Below, piece by piece: positions 19,075 to 27,145 of a stretch of 53,257 nt of DNA. Both the position numbers and the translations under genes were made by a program. The first letter of the stretch is position 1. Each line of letters begins with the position of its first letter. Source of the DNA: Fidelibacterota bacterium (GTDB lineage: Bacteria > Fidelibacterota > UBA8477 > JABMPR01); contig JABMQQ010000113.1 of the NCBI GenBank assembly GCA_013202495.1, forward strand, positions 1-53,257. Direction: 5' to 3'. A model generated the notes under the pieces. That model worked only from the letters and a program-made list of their open reading frames with translations, did no database searches and was not told the origin of the DNA.

Positions 19075-19212
19075 GGGCTAAAGCCCTTGTTCTTTTTAGG
19101 AATATCCATCCCTTGCTTAAAAGCCGGGGCAATTGTGTCGATTCATGGCTGTTCATGACCTTGATTAAGCAGCCAAACTTGTCCATCGTAGTTCTGTAAG
19201 AACGCAGATGGA
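19075..19212. repeat. Partial copy of the MITE-like element plus a REP-like hairpin
   Basis: The tract around 19125-19212 (CGGGGCAATTG, then ATGGCTG, TCATGA, AAGCAGCC and a hairpin) matches the right half of the element near 22214-22300. GGGCTAAAGCCC at 19075-19086 matches its internal palindrome. It ends in a symmetrical hairpin at 19182-19212: outer arm TCCATC/GATGGA, 3-nt internal loop GTA/GCA, inner arm GTTCT/AGAAC. The left half of the element is missing here. Confidence 0.7.
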
Positions 19213-19240
19213 TCTCGACAACTGTCGACCCCTAATCTTA

Positions 19241-19265
19241 GGTTCCCCTCAGGGAGCCTTTTTTG
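19241..19265 (+). terminator. Terminator-like hairpin with T-run at the start of repeat copy B
   Basis: GGTTCCC, a CTCA loop and GGGAGCC are followed by TTTTTTG. Its tail is the same as that of the tRNA-Asn terminator, so this may be a duplicated, partly rewritten copy of that terminator with no gene in front of it on the + strand. Confidence 0.65.
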
Positions 19266-19516
19266 TTTTACCGAGGGGCTGAGTAATTGACCTCAGAACC
19301 TGCCTACGCAAATAAGCTACCGCAAGGCAGGCAAGGAACACCGATTAACGATGTTAGAACTTCTGAAATCAGAGTTCGTTAATCCTTGCTTGTCACGGCG
19401 AAGTTCGAAGAACGTAGTCTGATTCAATATTCAATAGAGGAATAGCCAAACCCGTCAATCGAAGCTCTAAAGAGCGTAGATTGATCCCTGCCCATCGTAG
19501 CTATAGCATAGATGGG
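19257..19516. repeat. About 260-bp intergenic repeat, copy B
   Basis: This is homologous to 17207-17467 in the same orientation. The left foldback arm is preserved (GCCTACGC at 19302) but the right arm near 19400-19420 has decayed. The end hairpins are perfect: 19455-19484 (TCAATC/GATTGA outside, GCTCT/AGAGC inside) and 19491-19516 (CCCATC/GATGGG outside, GCTATAGC inside). Bases 19517-19529 read TCTCCTCCGGAGC, the same 13 bases as the 3' end of the tRNA-Asn gene. From here to the next gene (19530-19778) I see no further feature. Confidence 0.85.
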
Positions 19517-19778
19517 TCTCCTCCGGAGCAATAACCAACAAATCACAAATCCCTCGGATGCGGAGTTTGTCTTTATTACCTAGACAGTAACTTTGTTTAG
19601 TTATATCTTGCTGCACACCACAATTGATCTCGGTCTGTATTCTCTTAAGCTTTTCCTCACGCGACGAAATTGAAGAATCCAACCACGAGGGGAAATTATG
19701 CTCAATATTGTATCAAGTAGATTTCTGGACTGCTACACAGGTAATAAAATATTGATAATACATATAAGGGAAAATATC

Positions 19779-21950
19779 ATGAAACATTCACTATTGATTC
19801 TATCATTAATTGTTTTATTCGCTGGCTGTACCTCTATGGATAATAAAACCGCTGAGCAAAGCCCACCTATCGCTCGCGTTGAAAATGTTGATACCGAATA
19901 TTGGGGAATCAAAGTGGATGATCCTTATCGCTATATGGAGAACCTGGAAGATTCCTATGTACAGGAATGGATAAAAGGGCAGGCTGACTATACTGCTAAT
20001 ATATTGACCAACTTACCAGCACGTGAGAGTCTATTAAATCGGTTAATAGAATTGGATTCAGGGAAACCATTTACTACCTACAGTTATACCTTTTTGAAGG
20101 ATAGTACACTCATCTATAAAAAACGTAAGGCAGGAGAAAATCTTTCAAAGTTATATATTCGCAATTCATCTGGTGACGAGAAATTACTCATAGATCCAGA
20201 AAAAGTGGTAGCAGACGAAGGTCAACATTACTCTCTTTGGAGTTACAGACCCTCAATGGATGGAGAGTTTGTCGTTTATGGTCTCGCAAAAAGTGGATCA
20301 GAAGAAACCGTACTTCATATCCTGAACACGAAAACCGGAGACCATTTGTCGGAAACCATTGACCATATAGAAACAGCATATAACAAACCTCACTGGCTTC
20401 CTGATGGAAGTGGTTTCTTTTACAGCCGACGCCAAGATCTTCCCGTGAATGCTCCTGCAACGGAGATATATAAAAACACTAAAGTATACTTTCACCGCCT
20501 AAATACACAGATCCAGCAGGACCAACTTATTGCTGGAATCAAACTCTCGGACCGTATGCCTCTGGGAGAAGTTGATTTCCCCAGCATATATATACCAGCT
20601 GGTTCAGACCATGCGGTAATAAAAATCAAACGGGGTGACTCCAATGAGCTTGCACTCTATACCGCGCCCATCGAAACACTCCTCAAGGATAACATCCCTT
20701 GGGAGAAAATATGCGGGGTGGAAGATGAGGTGACCAGTTATGCTGTTCATGGAGACCATATTTTTCTAAAATCAGCAAAAAATGCTTCGCATTATAAGGT
20801 CATCCTGACATCATTAAGTAATCCTGATTTGAACACAGCGAAAACACTGATTCAAGAAAGTGAATCAGTTATTGATTATATGGCAGCTTCCTCCACTGCT
20901 CTATATATCGGTGTCATTGATGGGGGTTATGACCGCGTCCTGCGCATAGATTATGATGGAAACGGAAAATTAATATCACTGAATCTACCAGATAATGCAT
21001 CAGGCTGGGTAACCTCGGTAAGTCCCTATCGGGAAGAAGTGTTGATAAGAACCAGCTCATGGACCAAAGGCGGTGCAGTCTATTCGTATGATCCCGGCGA
21101 TAATTCTTATGTCGAGACGGGTTTACTACCCAAAGGTGAGTTTGATGATATGGCAGGATTTGAATCTGTGGAAGTCAAGGTTAAAAGCCATGATGGGGTT
21201 GAGGTGCCCCTGTCAATTATTTACAAAGCAGACATTGTACTTAACGGGAAAAACCCTGCACTGATTAAAGGGTATGGCGCTTATGGTAGCATTTCTTCTG
21301 TTTATTTTAATCCTCTAAATATTGCCTGGCTTGAACGCGGTGGCGTTTTGGCTGTTGCCCATATCCGGGGTGGTGGTGAATATGGCAAGGCCTGGCATAC
21401 TGCAGGTCAAAAGGTGACCAAACCAAACACATGGAAGGATTTTATTGCCTGTGCAGAATATTTGATTGCAAAGGGCTATACATCTCACGAATTAATCGCA
21501 GGACAGGGAGGTAGTGCTGGAGGTATTACCATTGGTCGGGCCATCACCGAACGCCCAGATCTGTTTAAAGGAGCCATTATCAATGTAGGTTGTCTTGATG
21601 CAGTACGCGCGGAGACAACAACCAATGGTGTTCCAAATATCTACGAGTTTGGCACAGTAAAAATAGAAGAAGAATTCAAAGCACTGCTTGCCATGAGCTC
21701 ATATCACCAGGTCAAAAATGGAATCTCGTATCCTGCAGTGTTATTGGCGCACGGCATGAATGACCCTCGTGTGGATCCATGGAATTCTGCGAAGATGACG
21801 GCAAGATTACAGGCAGCCACAGCCAGCAGTAATCCAGTTATGTTCCGAGTTGAGTATAGTGCCGGGCATGGAATTGGTTCAACACGCAATCAGTATTTAG
21901 AAGGACGCGCCGATGAATGGGCTTTTCTATTATGGCAGTTTGGTATGTAA
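19779..21950 (+). CDS. Prolyl oligopeptidase family serine peptidase (S9A), lipoprotein
   Basis: This is a 723-residue peptidase of family S9A, which cleaves short peptides after proline behind a beta-propeller gate. The catalytic Ser is S579 in 'GQGGSAGGI', Asp is D662 in 'HGMNDPRVDP' and His is H697 in 'SAGHG'. The N-terminal family marker 'DDPYRYMENLED' lies near residue 48. The first 20 residues form a lipoprotein signal with lipobox LFAGC, so it works in the periplasm or at the outer membrane. I start at ATG 19779, nine bases after AAGGG; a further in-frame ATG at 19698 would bury the lipoprotein signal. It is flanked by repeat-rich non-coding DNA on both sides and is probably monocistronic. 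Confidence 0.93.
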   Translation: MKHSLLILSLIVLFAGCTSMDNKTAEQSPPIARVENVDTEYWGIKVDDPYRYMENLEDSYVQEWIKGQADYTANILTNLPARESLLNRLIELDSGKPFTTYSYTFLKDSTLIYKKRKAGENLSKLYIRNSSGDEKLLIDPEKVVADEGQHYSLWSYRPSMDGEFVVYGLAKSGSEETVLHILNTKTGDHLSETIDHIETAYNKPHWLPDGSGFFYSRRQDLPVNAPATEIYKNTKVYFHRLNTQIQQDQLIAGIKLSDRMPLGEVDFPSIYIPAGSDHAVIKIKRGDSNELALYTAPIETLLKDNIPWEKICGVEDEVTSYAVHGDHIFLKSAKNASHYKVILTSLSNPDLNTAKTLIQESESVIDYMAASSTALYIGVIDGGYDRVLRIDYDGNGKLISLNLPDNASGWVTSVSPYREEVLIRTSSWTKGGAVYSYDPGDNSYVETGLLPKGEFDDMAGFESVEVKVKSHDGVEVPLSIIYKADIVLNGKNPALIKGYGAYGSISSVYFNPLNIAWLERGGVLAVAHIRGGGEYGKAWHTAGQKVTKPNTWKDFIACAEYLIAKGYTSHELIAGQGGSAGGITIGRAITERPDLFKGAIINVGCLDAVRAETTTNGVPNIYEFGTVKIEEEFKALLAMSSYHQVKNGISYPAVLLAHGMNDPRVDPWNSAKMTARLQAATASSNPVMFRVEYSAGHGIGSTRNQYLEGRADEWAFLLWQFGM

Positions 21951-22832
21951 ATATTTTTGCTAAGGCTAGACGCGTATGTAATTTGTTTGTTTTGTTGAGG
22001 GGCATAGTTGAATAAACAGGCATGCTTCGATAGACTCAGCACAGGCTTGTGCTGGAGAGTATCCCTGTCTCAATTGCCCCGGGTTTGAATCCCGCCATAG
22101 GCGGTGGCAACCCGGGGGACTGAAACCCAAAAAAAACAGGGGCTTTAGCCCAACACTTTCCGGACTAAAGTCCTCATTTAGTTGTGTATTATTTTTAACC
22201 CCGCGCTAAAGCACGGGGCAATTGAATCGATTATTGGCTGCTCATGAAATTGAATAAGTAGCCGGACATGTCAATCACAGTTCTGAATGAAGGCAGATGG
22301 TTTTCGACTAGTTATACTCAGGACATTTCGACGAGCTCAATGTCCGGTGCTGTCCGATGGCTGAGCTTGCCTGCCAGGCCGAAGCTAAGCCCTGCCAACT
22401 GCAGCGGGTGAAGCGTAGGCTGGTCGAAGTCATCTCACCATTAGCACCCAAATGTTCACTGACGACCGGTATTTGTTCAACAGAGACCAGATAAATTCCT
22501 TGAGGAGTGGTACATTACTTTGAAGAATTAGAATTATTTGCCAAATGACAACACATGACTTATTTTCAGACTATACCACTTTATTCTACAAGTTGGATTG
22601 ATTCCTTCTGATTCTGAGAGCTGATTGAAAACTCCAGCCATGCGATCATGGAGGGTACTATGATCCGCTCAGCGGTAAATGAACGCGGAGAGAATCTTGA
22701 GTCTTAAAATATTTATAATGAATAGTTTCCATTCAACAGAGGAAGCGATTACGAATGTTCAGAATTTCTGGTACCATTGTGCTGTGCAGTAAGTATTGGC
22801 CAAGGCACCAGAAAACAAGAGGGTGGTGTTTT
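21951..22832. other. Repeat-rich non-coding stretch before the DUF3160 gene
   Basis: There is no credible gene in about 880 bases. It holds the 156-bp MITE-like element, a decayed hairpin at 22269-22300 and a copy of the 'CTTGCCTGCC...GCCGAAGC...GCGTAGGC' repeat at about 22371-22420, related to the foldback right arm at 17330-17367. A CATTTCGACGAGCTCAATG-like dyad lies near 22324. The last 250 bases before the gene show nothing I can name. Confidence 0.7.
22070..22225. mobile_element. MITE-like element with 12-bp terminal inverted repeats
   Basis: TCAATTGCCCCG (22070-22081) and CGGGGCAATTGA (22214-22225) are perfect 12-bp inverted termini around 132 bases with no frame. Inside are further palindromes: a CCCGCC/GGCGG hairpin, GGGCTTTAGCCC, GGACTAAAGTCC and GCGCTAAAGC. 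A half copy lies at 19075-19212. No target-site duplication is obvious. It could also be a large structured intergenic repeat and not a transposon. Confidence 0.6.
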
Positions 22833-25427
22833 ATGAAGAAAATGAAAATGTTGAGTATACTAATTATAGGTATTTCATTGAGTTTCGGGACTCAATCAGG
22901 TCAAGCTCAAAGTGCCTTCAATGTCGATGAATACTATCAGTTCCTAGCAGACCACCAAGACATGGAGAGTCAGGATCTTTTGAACGCTCACATGCCACCG
23001 ACGACATACTGGTCTAATAATGAGGCTCCAACAGATCTTGAAGTGTTTGATTATCTTGATTCAATTCAGATAAAATATGAGCTCACGGCTGATGAGTTAT
23101 CGGCACTCCAGGATCGCCATTTTGTTGTTTCTGAAAGACTAAACTTCAAATCAATGGGTGATGCTTATATTGACATTTTTCGCAAAGACCTACCCGTTTT
23201 TGTATCTACCGATGCTATCCTCCATGCCCTGCATCGCTCTTACGATGAAATATTGAAAAACCTGGAAATCGCTATTCTGGAACCAGATCTACACATCCTT
23301 CTCGATGGGATGCTTGCAAATTATTCTGAATTGTTGATTCAGTATCAATCAAATCCAGAGATGGAGGATGCACTCAGGGATGTAGACCTCTATCTAACAA
23401 TGGCTAAATCACTCTTGGAAGGATTCCCAGTCTCCCCTCAACTGATTTCTACTACAGATTTAAACGTCTACTGGGAAGCGGTCCAGGCTGAGGACTTTGC
23501 ATCTATGCCCTTATTCACCAGTGTGCCACGTCTTCTCGATTTCTCACAATTCACTGTAAGAGGTCATTATGCTGAATCAGAAGAATTATCGAGATATTTT
23601 CAATCCATGATGTGGCTCGGTAGAATGGATTTTTTGCTTACACAACCCCCCATTCCGCTTCCTGAAGAAGATATACTTCGGATGCATATCGGGTCAGTCC
23701 TTCTGAATGAACTCCTCGAACTTTCAAGTAACACAAATACGTTGGACGAAATGGACGACATCATTGGATTTATGGTTGGTGAGAGTGATAACCTGACCAC
23801 AGGAGAATTGCAGAATATCATTGCAGCAGAAGACCTCCAAAGTGCTGCTGATCTTTTAAATGGTCCTATCTATTCATCTTTTAGCAGCGCCATCGAACTT
23901 TCACCTTATTCAGAGCAAAAAATATTATCCAGTATATTTATTTACGACCCATCAGATGAACCACCTGTGCTCCCCGTTTCGTACAGACTCTTCGGGCAGA
24001 GGTTTATTATTGATTCGTATATATTTTCCAAAGTTGTCTTCCCATGGATAAGCTATCAGGATCAGATTATATGGCGCCCAATGCCAAATCCCCTGGATGC
24101 CATGTTCGCCCTGGGGAATGATGACGCGGCTCATTTGATTATTGATGAACTGGATACCTATATGTATTCATCTTCACTGGCAGGGGTGCGCTATCTGGTT
24201 GATGCATACGATGATGGGTTCTGGTCACAAACTCTTTATAACACCTGGCTGAATTCTATCCGTGCCCTTAATCCTCCCATAGATGATACGAATCTGCCAT
24301 TCTTCATGCAAACCACAGGCTGGCATCAACAGAAACTGAACACTCAACTGGCATCCTGGTCACAGCTACGCCACGACAATTTGCTGTATGCCAAGCAATC
24401 ATACACCGGTGGAGGGTCCTGTTATTACCCATACGGTTATGTCGAGCCCTACCCTGAATTTTACAATCAGTTAGGAAATTTTGCTGAGATGGCACTTAAC
24501 TACTTCACAACATTGGAGGTAGGAGAGGATATTAACATTGGTGGTATAACAGATTATTTTGGAATATTTGAGAGTATTGTCGATACACTTGAAACGCTGT
24601 CTTCAAAGGAACTTAGTGGAACCTCCTTTAATGAGAGTGAGATAGATTTTCTAAAAAGAGTTCTCACCAGTGAATGGCAGGCAGGTGAAAGCAGACCTGA
24701 AATATTGGCAGATGGATGGTACATGGGGCTCTTCTTTGGAAATGGGGATTCATCCGCAGCATCTCAGCTCACCTATGAAAGTGATTTTATTGTAGCTGAT
24801 GTTCACACTCAGCCAACTGATGAATGGGGAAATCCTGTTGGAAGAATACTTCATGTTGGGGTAGGTGAAGTAAATCTCGGTATATATCTGGTTGATCAGA
24901 CCCATGATAGTAGCTCACACCGAGCTTATGTAGGACCTGCCATGTCATATTACGAGCATATCACTGAAGGTTTTGATCGACTCACAGATGAGAGGTGGAC
25001 GGAAACCGTCCAATCAGGTGGTGTTCCTCCACGGCCTGACTGGGTCAACCTTTATCTGACAGATAGTGAGGGTTCACAATATTCACCTGGGCGAGAATTG
25101 CCAGGTGTGAGCTATACAGGGTATCAGAATCCAGGCAGATCACAACCCGATGCATTCATTTTGTTTCAGAATTACCCTAACCCCTTCAATCCTGTTACCA
25201 CTATCAGCTACTCATTACCAGAACAAGCTTCAGTCAATTTGTCAGTCTTCGATATTCAGGGCAAAGAGGTCATGACGCTACAGGATGAAGTGAAGACGCC
25301 GGGTAGTTACCAGGTGCAGTGGAGTGGGAAGGATGATGCAGGTACCCAGGTAAGTACAGGTGTGTATTTCTGTCGACTTCAGGCGGGATCATACAGTCAA
25401 ACTATTAAAATGGTTTTCTTGAGATAA
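22833..25427 (+). CDS. Secreted DUF3160 protein with type IX secretion sorting tail
   Basis: This is an 864-residue exported protein. After the signal peptide (MKKMKMLSILIIGISLSFG, cleavage near GQAQS) most of the chain is a DUF3160 domain, recognised by 'LPVFVSTDAILHALHRSYDE', by 'WHQQKLNTQLASWSQLRHDN' followed by LLYAKQSYTGG, and by the 'YVEPYPEFYNQL' block. The last 80 or so residues are a sorting domain ('FILFQNYPNPFNPVTTISYS', then 'SVFDIQGKEVMTL' and a terminal KMVFLR) that would send it through the type IX system to the cell surface. ATG 22833 begins the signal peptide. An in-frame ATG at 22755 has a better ribosome site (AGAGGAAG) but adds 26 residues before the signal. The function of DUF3160 is unknown. 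Confidence 0.88.
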   Translation: MKKMKMLSILIIGISLSFGTQSGQAQSAFNVDEYYQFLADHQDMESQDLLNAHMPPTTYWSNNEAPTDLEVFDYLDSIQIKYELTADELSALQDRHFVVSERLNFKSMGDAYIDIFRKDLPVFVSTDAILHALHRSYDEILKNLEIAILEPDLHILLDGMLANYSELLIQYQSNPEMEDALRDVDLYLTMAKSLLEGFPVSPQLISTTDLNVYWEAVQAEDFASMPLFTSVPRLLDFSQFTVRGHYAESEELSRYFQSMMWLGRMDFLLTQPPIPLPEEDILRMHIGSVLLNELLELSSNTNTLDEMDDIIGFMVGESDNLTTGELQNIIAAEDLQSAADLLNGPIYSSFSSAIELSPYSEQKILSSIFIYDPSDEPPVLPVSYRLFGQRFIIDSYIFSKVVFPWISYQDQIIWRPMPNPLDAMFALGNDDAAHLIIDELDTYMYSSSLAGVRYLVDAYDDGFWSQTLYNTWLNSIRALNPPIDDTNLPFFMQTTGWHQQKLNTQLASWSQLRHDNLLYAKQSYTGGGSCYYPYGYVEPYPEFYNQLGNFAEMALNYFTTLEVGEDINIGGITDYFGIFESIVDTLETLSSKELSGTSFNESEIDFLKRVLTSEWQAGESRPEILADGWYMGLFFGNGDSSAASQLTYESDFIVADVHTQPTDEWGNPVGRILHVGVGEVNLGIYLVDQTHDSSSHRAYVGPAMSYYEHITEGFDRLTDERWTETVQSGGVPPRPDWVNLYLTDSEGSQYSPGRELPGVSYTGYQNPGRSQPDAFILFQNYPNPFNPVTTISYSLPEQASVNLSVFDIQGKEVMTLQDEVKTPGSYQVQWSGKDDAGTQVSTGVYFCRLQAGSYSQTIKMVFLR

Positions 25428-25440
25428 TGATCAAGATTTA

Positions 25441-25562
25441 CCCATCGCGTGGCGGGCCGGAGCTTGAATCCCGCCAACGGCGGCGGGAGGAGCGAAGGCT
25501 GGTAGCTCGGAATGAGCGAAGATGGGTTTACCCCTCGTAGACCTCTCAGAGGCGTAGAGGGG
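25441..25562. repeat. Two REP-like hairpins after the DUF3160 gene
   Basis: CCCATCG at 25441 pairs with GATGGG ending at 25526, around an inner CCCGCC/GGCGGG hairpin. A compact hairpin follows at 25531-25562 with arms CCCCTC/GAGGGG outside and CCTCT/AGAGG inside, separated by the same GTA-type internal loop seen at 19182 and 19455. The gap holds no gene. Confidence 0.75.
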
Positions 25563-25595
25563 TGGTGCACTTGAAGTAGATATAAGGGACAATAT

Positions 25596-26066
25596 ATGAT
25601 CATTCTTGAAGACTCGATCAAGGTTAACTCCACCCCAGAACAAGTTTTTGACTGGTTAGCACAACGAATGACCGATAAAGAATCTTACAGGCAGTGGCAC
25701 CCTGAACACGTGAATTTGGAATGGATAGAAGGAGAGCCCTTTGTTGAAGGTTCTGTTTTGGCAATAGAAGAATATCTAAACGATAATCTCCAAAGGCTGA
25801 AGTATCGCATCACCAGGATTAATCGTCCCAATTTAATTGTATATAAACCTCTATTCCCTCTGTCCCTGATAGCTACGGGAAATAGATTCATTATTGATCA
25901 GATGGGGGACAAGAGCTGTATGTTTAAAGCTTGGGGAAAGATAAGATTCCCCAAATGGCTATTTCTCAAAATGCATAAAGCTCATCCCGGGAAACTAGCT
26001 GCCTCGCTGAAGCATATGAAGGAAGAGGGCGAGAATCTCAAACGAGCTGTCGAGAAATTGGATTGA
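25596..26066 (+). CDS. SRPBCC (START/Bet v1-like) family protein
   Basis: This is a 156-residue cytosolic protein with the outline of the SRPBCC ligand-binding fold: an N-terminal strand followed by 'STPEQVFDWLAQ', the tryptophan-rich 'YRQWHPEHVNLEWIEG', central beta strands and a long C-terminal helix ('AASLKHMKEEGENLKRAV'). Such proteins bind hydrophobic ligands or act as cyclases or dehydratases, but no catalytic residue can be assigned. A ribosome site (AAGGGAC) precedes ATG 25596. The gene sits between REP-like hairpins and a sorting-tail relic and looks monocistronic. Confidence 0.8.
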   Translation: MIILEDSIKVNSTPEQVFDWLAQRMTDKESYRQWHPEHVNLEWIEGEPFVEGSVLAIEEYLNDNLQRLKYRITRINRPNLIVYKPLFPLSLIATGNRFIIDQMGDKSCMFKAWGKIRFPKWLFLKMHKAHPGKLAASLKHMKEEGENLKRAVEKLD

Positions 26067-26085
26067 TGTTTGAGACAATCATGTG

Positions 26086-26184
26086 AGTACTGGTATGTAT
26101 TTCTGTCGAATGCAGGTCGAAGATTCCGCCATTGGCGGGGCTGAGGATTTTAGTCAGACAATCAAGATGGTTTACCTGAGATAA
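26086..26184 (+). pseudogene. Orphan 3' fragment of a type IX sorting-domain gene
   Basis: Bases 26086-26184 translate as STGMYFCRMQ, then an odd 11-residue insert, then 'FSQTIKMVYLR' and a stop. This matches the end of the DUF3160 protein (STGVYFCRLQ...YSQTIKMVFLR). There is no start codon, signal or domain upstream, because the SRPBCC gene ends 20 bases earlier. The insert is encoded by a GC-rich palindrome (CCGCCATTGGCGG, 26118-26130) like those of the local repeats. It looks like the last piece of a lost surface-protein gene, or a partial duplication of 25359-25427. Confidence 0.8.
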
Positions 26185-26190
26185 AGTATA

Positions 26191-26219
26191 CTCATCGAAG
26201 CCAGCAGGGCGTAGATGAG
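26191..26219. repeat. REP-like hairpin after the sorting-tail relic
   Basis: CTCATC and GATGAG form the outer arm, with GAAG and GTA facing each other in the internal loop, the same layout as at 19455 and 25531. A weaker related dyad follows at about 26232-26266. Confidence 0.65.
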
Positions 26220-26327
26220 ATTTACCAACCGCTTGCCTATCGAACCCCAGTAGGACGCAGTTAGGTAGACCACGAAGGGGCACAGATAGATGGTATATCT
26301 GAACTAATTCGAATAGCACAGCTAATA

Positions 26328-26388
26328 AATCATCCAGGAAGTTCCTGGATGATTAATATCAAGACCCCGAAGAGGGACCTGATATTAA
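26328..26388. promoter_or_regulatory. 27-bp near-perfect palindrome and second dyad at the 3' end of the small membrane-protein gene
   Basis: AATCATCCAGGAA and TTCCTGGATGATT form 13-bp arms around a single G (26328-26354). A second dyad, TTAATATCA/TGATATTAA (26353-26361 and 26380-26388), overlaps it by two bases. They lie just after the stop of the minus-strand gene at 26395, so a factor-assisted terminator or processing site is likely. The length and perfection would also suit a protein-binding site. Confidence 0.6.
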
Positions 26389-26394
26389 AAAGGG

Positions 26395-26589
26395 TTATTC
26401 GTCCGTGATGCTGATCTTTTTAAACCAGACTGCCAATGCGATAGCTATCAGTGCCAGGTTTGAACAGATGCGGGAAAATTCTTCGGCACTAACACCAAGG
26501 ATTGAACTCCCCAACATTACAGAAACAATTGCTGAAAGTAAGCCTAGAGCGGCCAGTACAATAAGACCGAGAGCAACATTTCTCATCAT
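26395..26589 (-). CDS. Small membrane protein with two transmembrane helices
   Basis: This is a 64-residue hydrophobic protein of unknown function. It has two predicted membrane helices (about residues 5-27, VALGLIVLAALGLLSAIV, and 42-58, CSNLALIAIALAVWF) joined by a short loop with acidic residues, and a charged tail (KKISITDE). Two ATG codons are adjacent; a GAGGAG site lies eight bases before the first, which strongly supports translation. It is an isolated minus-strand gene with dyads at its 3' end. Nothing identifies a partner. Confidence 0.72.
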   Translation of the reverse strand: MMRNVALGLIVLAALGLLSAIVSVMLGSSILGVSAEEFSRICSNLALIAIALAVWFKKISITDE

Positions 26590-27145
26590 TTTGTGAACTC
26601 CTCATATTTACGGTTTATACCATCAAATATATGCTTGATCATGAGCTTCCCTGTTTGGTCAAATATGAGCCGAATTTAGGTTCAAACCCGAGCTGAGCAA
26701 GGGTTGATTGTTACTATTGAATCATTTAGCTCTGGTGAGAATTCGTGGACCGGACCCGGTTGTAGATTATCATGACAAAGTGGGGGCTTCCTTGTATTTG
26801 GGAAATATTAACAAAAACAAGTATTTGCAGTGTTGGGTATTACTTCATAGTGAAGCAAATGATTACAATCCTGATCTTCTAGTATTCATTGTATTCCAAG
26901 TCACATCAAAATTAGAGATATTTTGGAACGCTCCGAAGAAACTATAGGATTTAATACAATGGGTTAAGCCCTTGAAGATCAGCGTGTTATATTTCTGTAA
27001 CACGCTGATTATTTTGAACATTTCCAGTGGTCTCAAAACAGTCCAACCCATTAGAATTAATTCTGATTCCGTTGAACTCGATTGATTGATACCGTAACTT
27101 CGGTGCGTGTAAATATGTTTAAGTTTTATTTGAGGAGGCGCAGCC
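26590..27145. other. Non-coding stretch with an unattached terminator-like hairpin
   Basis: There is no convincing gene. The main signal is a 12-bp perfect stem at 26978-27009 (ATCAGCGTGTTA/TAACACGCTGAT, 8-base loop) followed by TATTTT, a terminator-like structure with no accepted gene ending at it. The 27146 gene has a GAGGAGG-like ribosome site near 27131. Confidence 0.6.

Noticed and set aside
17207-26300. Prophage or large genomic island
   Set aside because: No integrase, structural, replication or transposase gene was found. The region is repeat-rich but its genes are ordinary.
26708-26947. A 79-codon + strand frame starting at TTG, ending before the 26978 hairpin
   Set aside because: No ribosome site, unlikely composition and no domain. 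The hairpin position is the only support.
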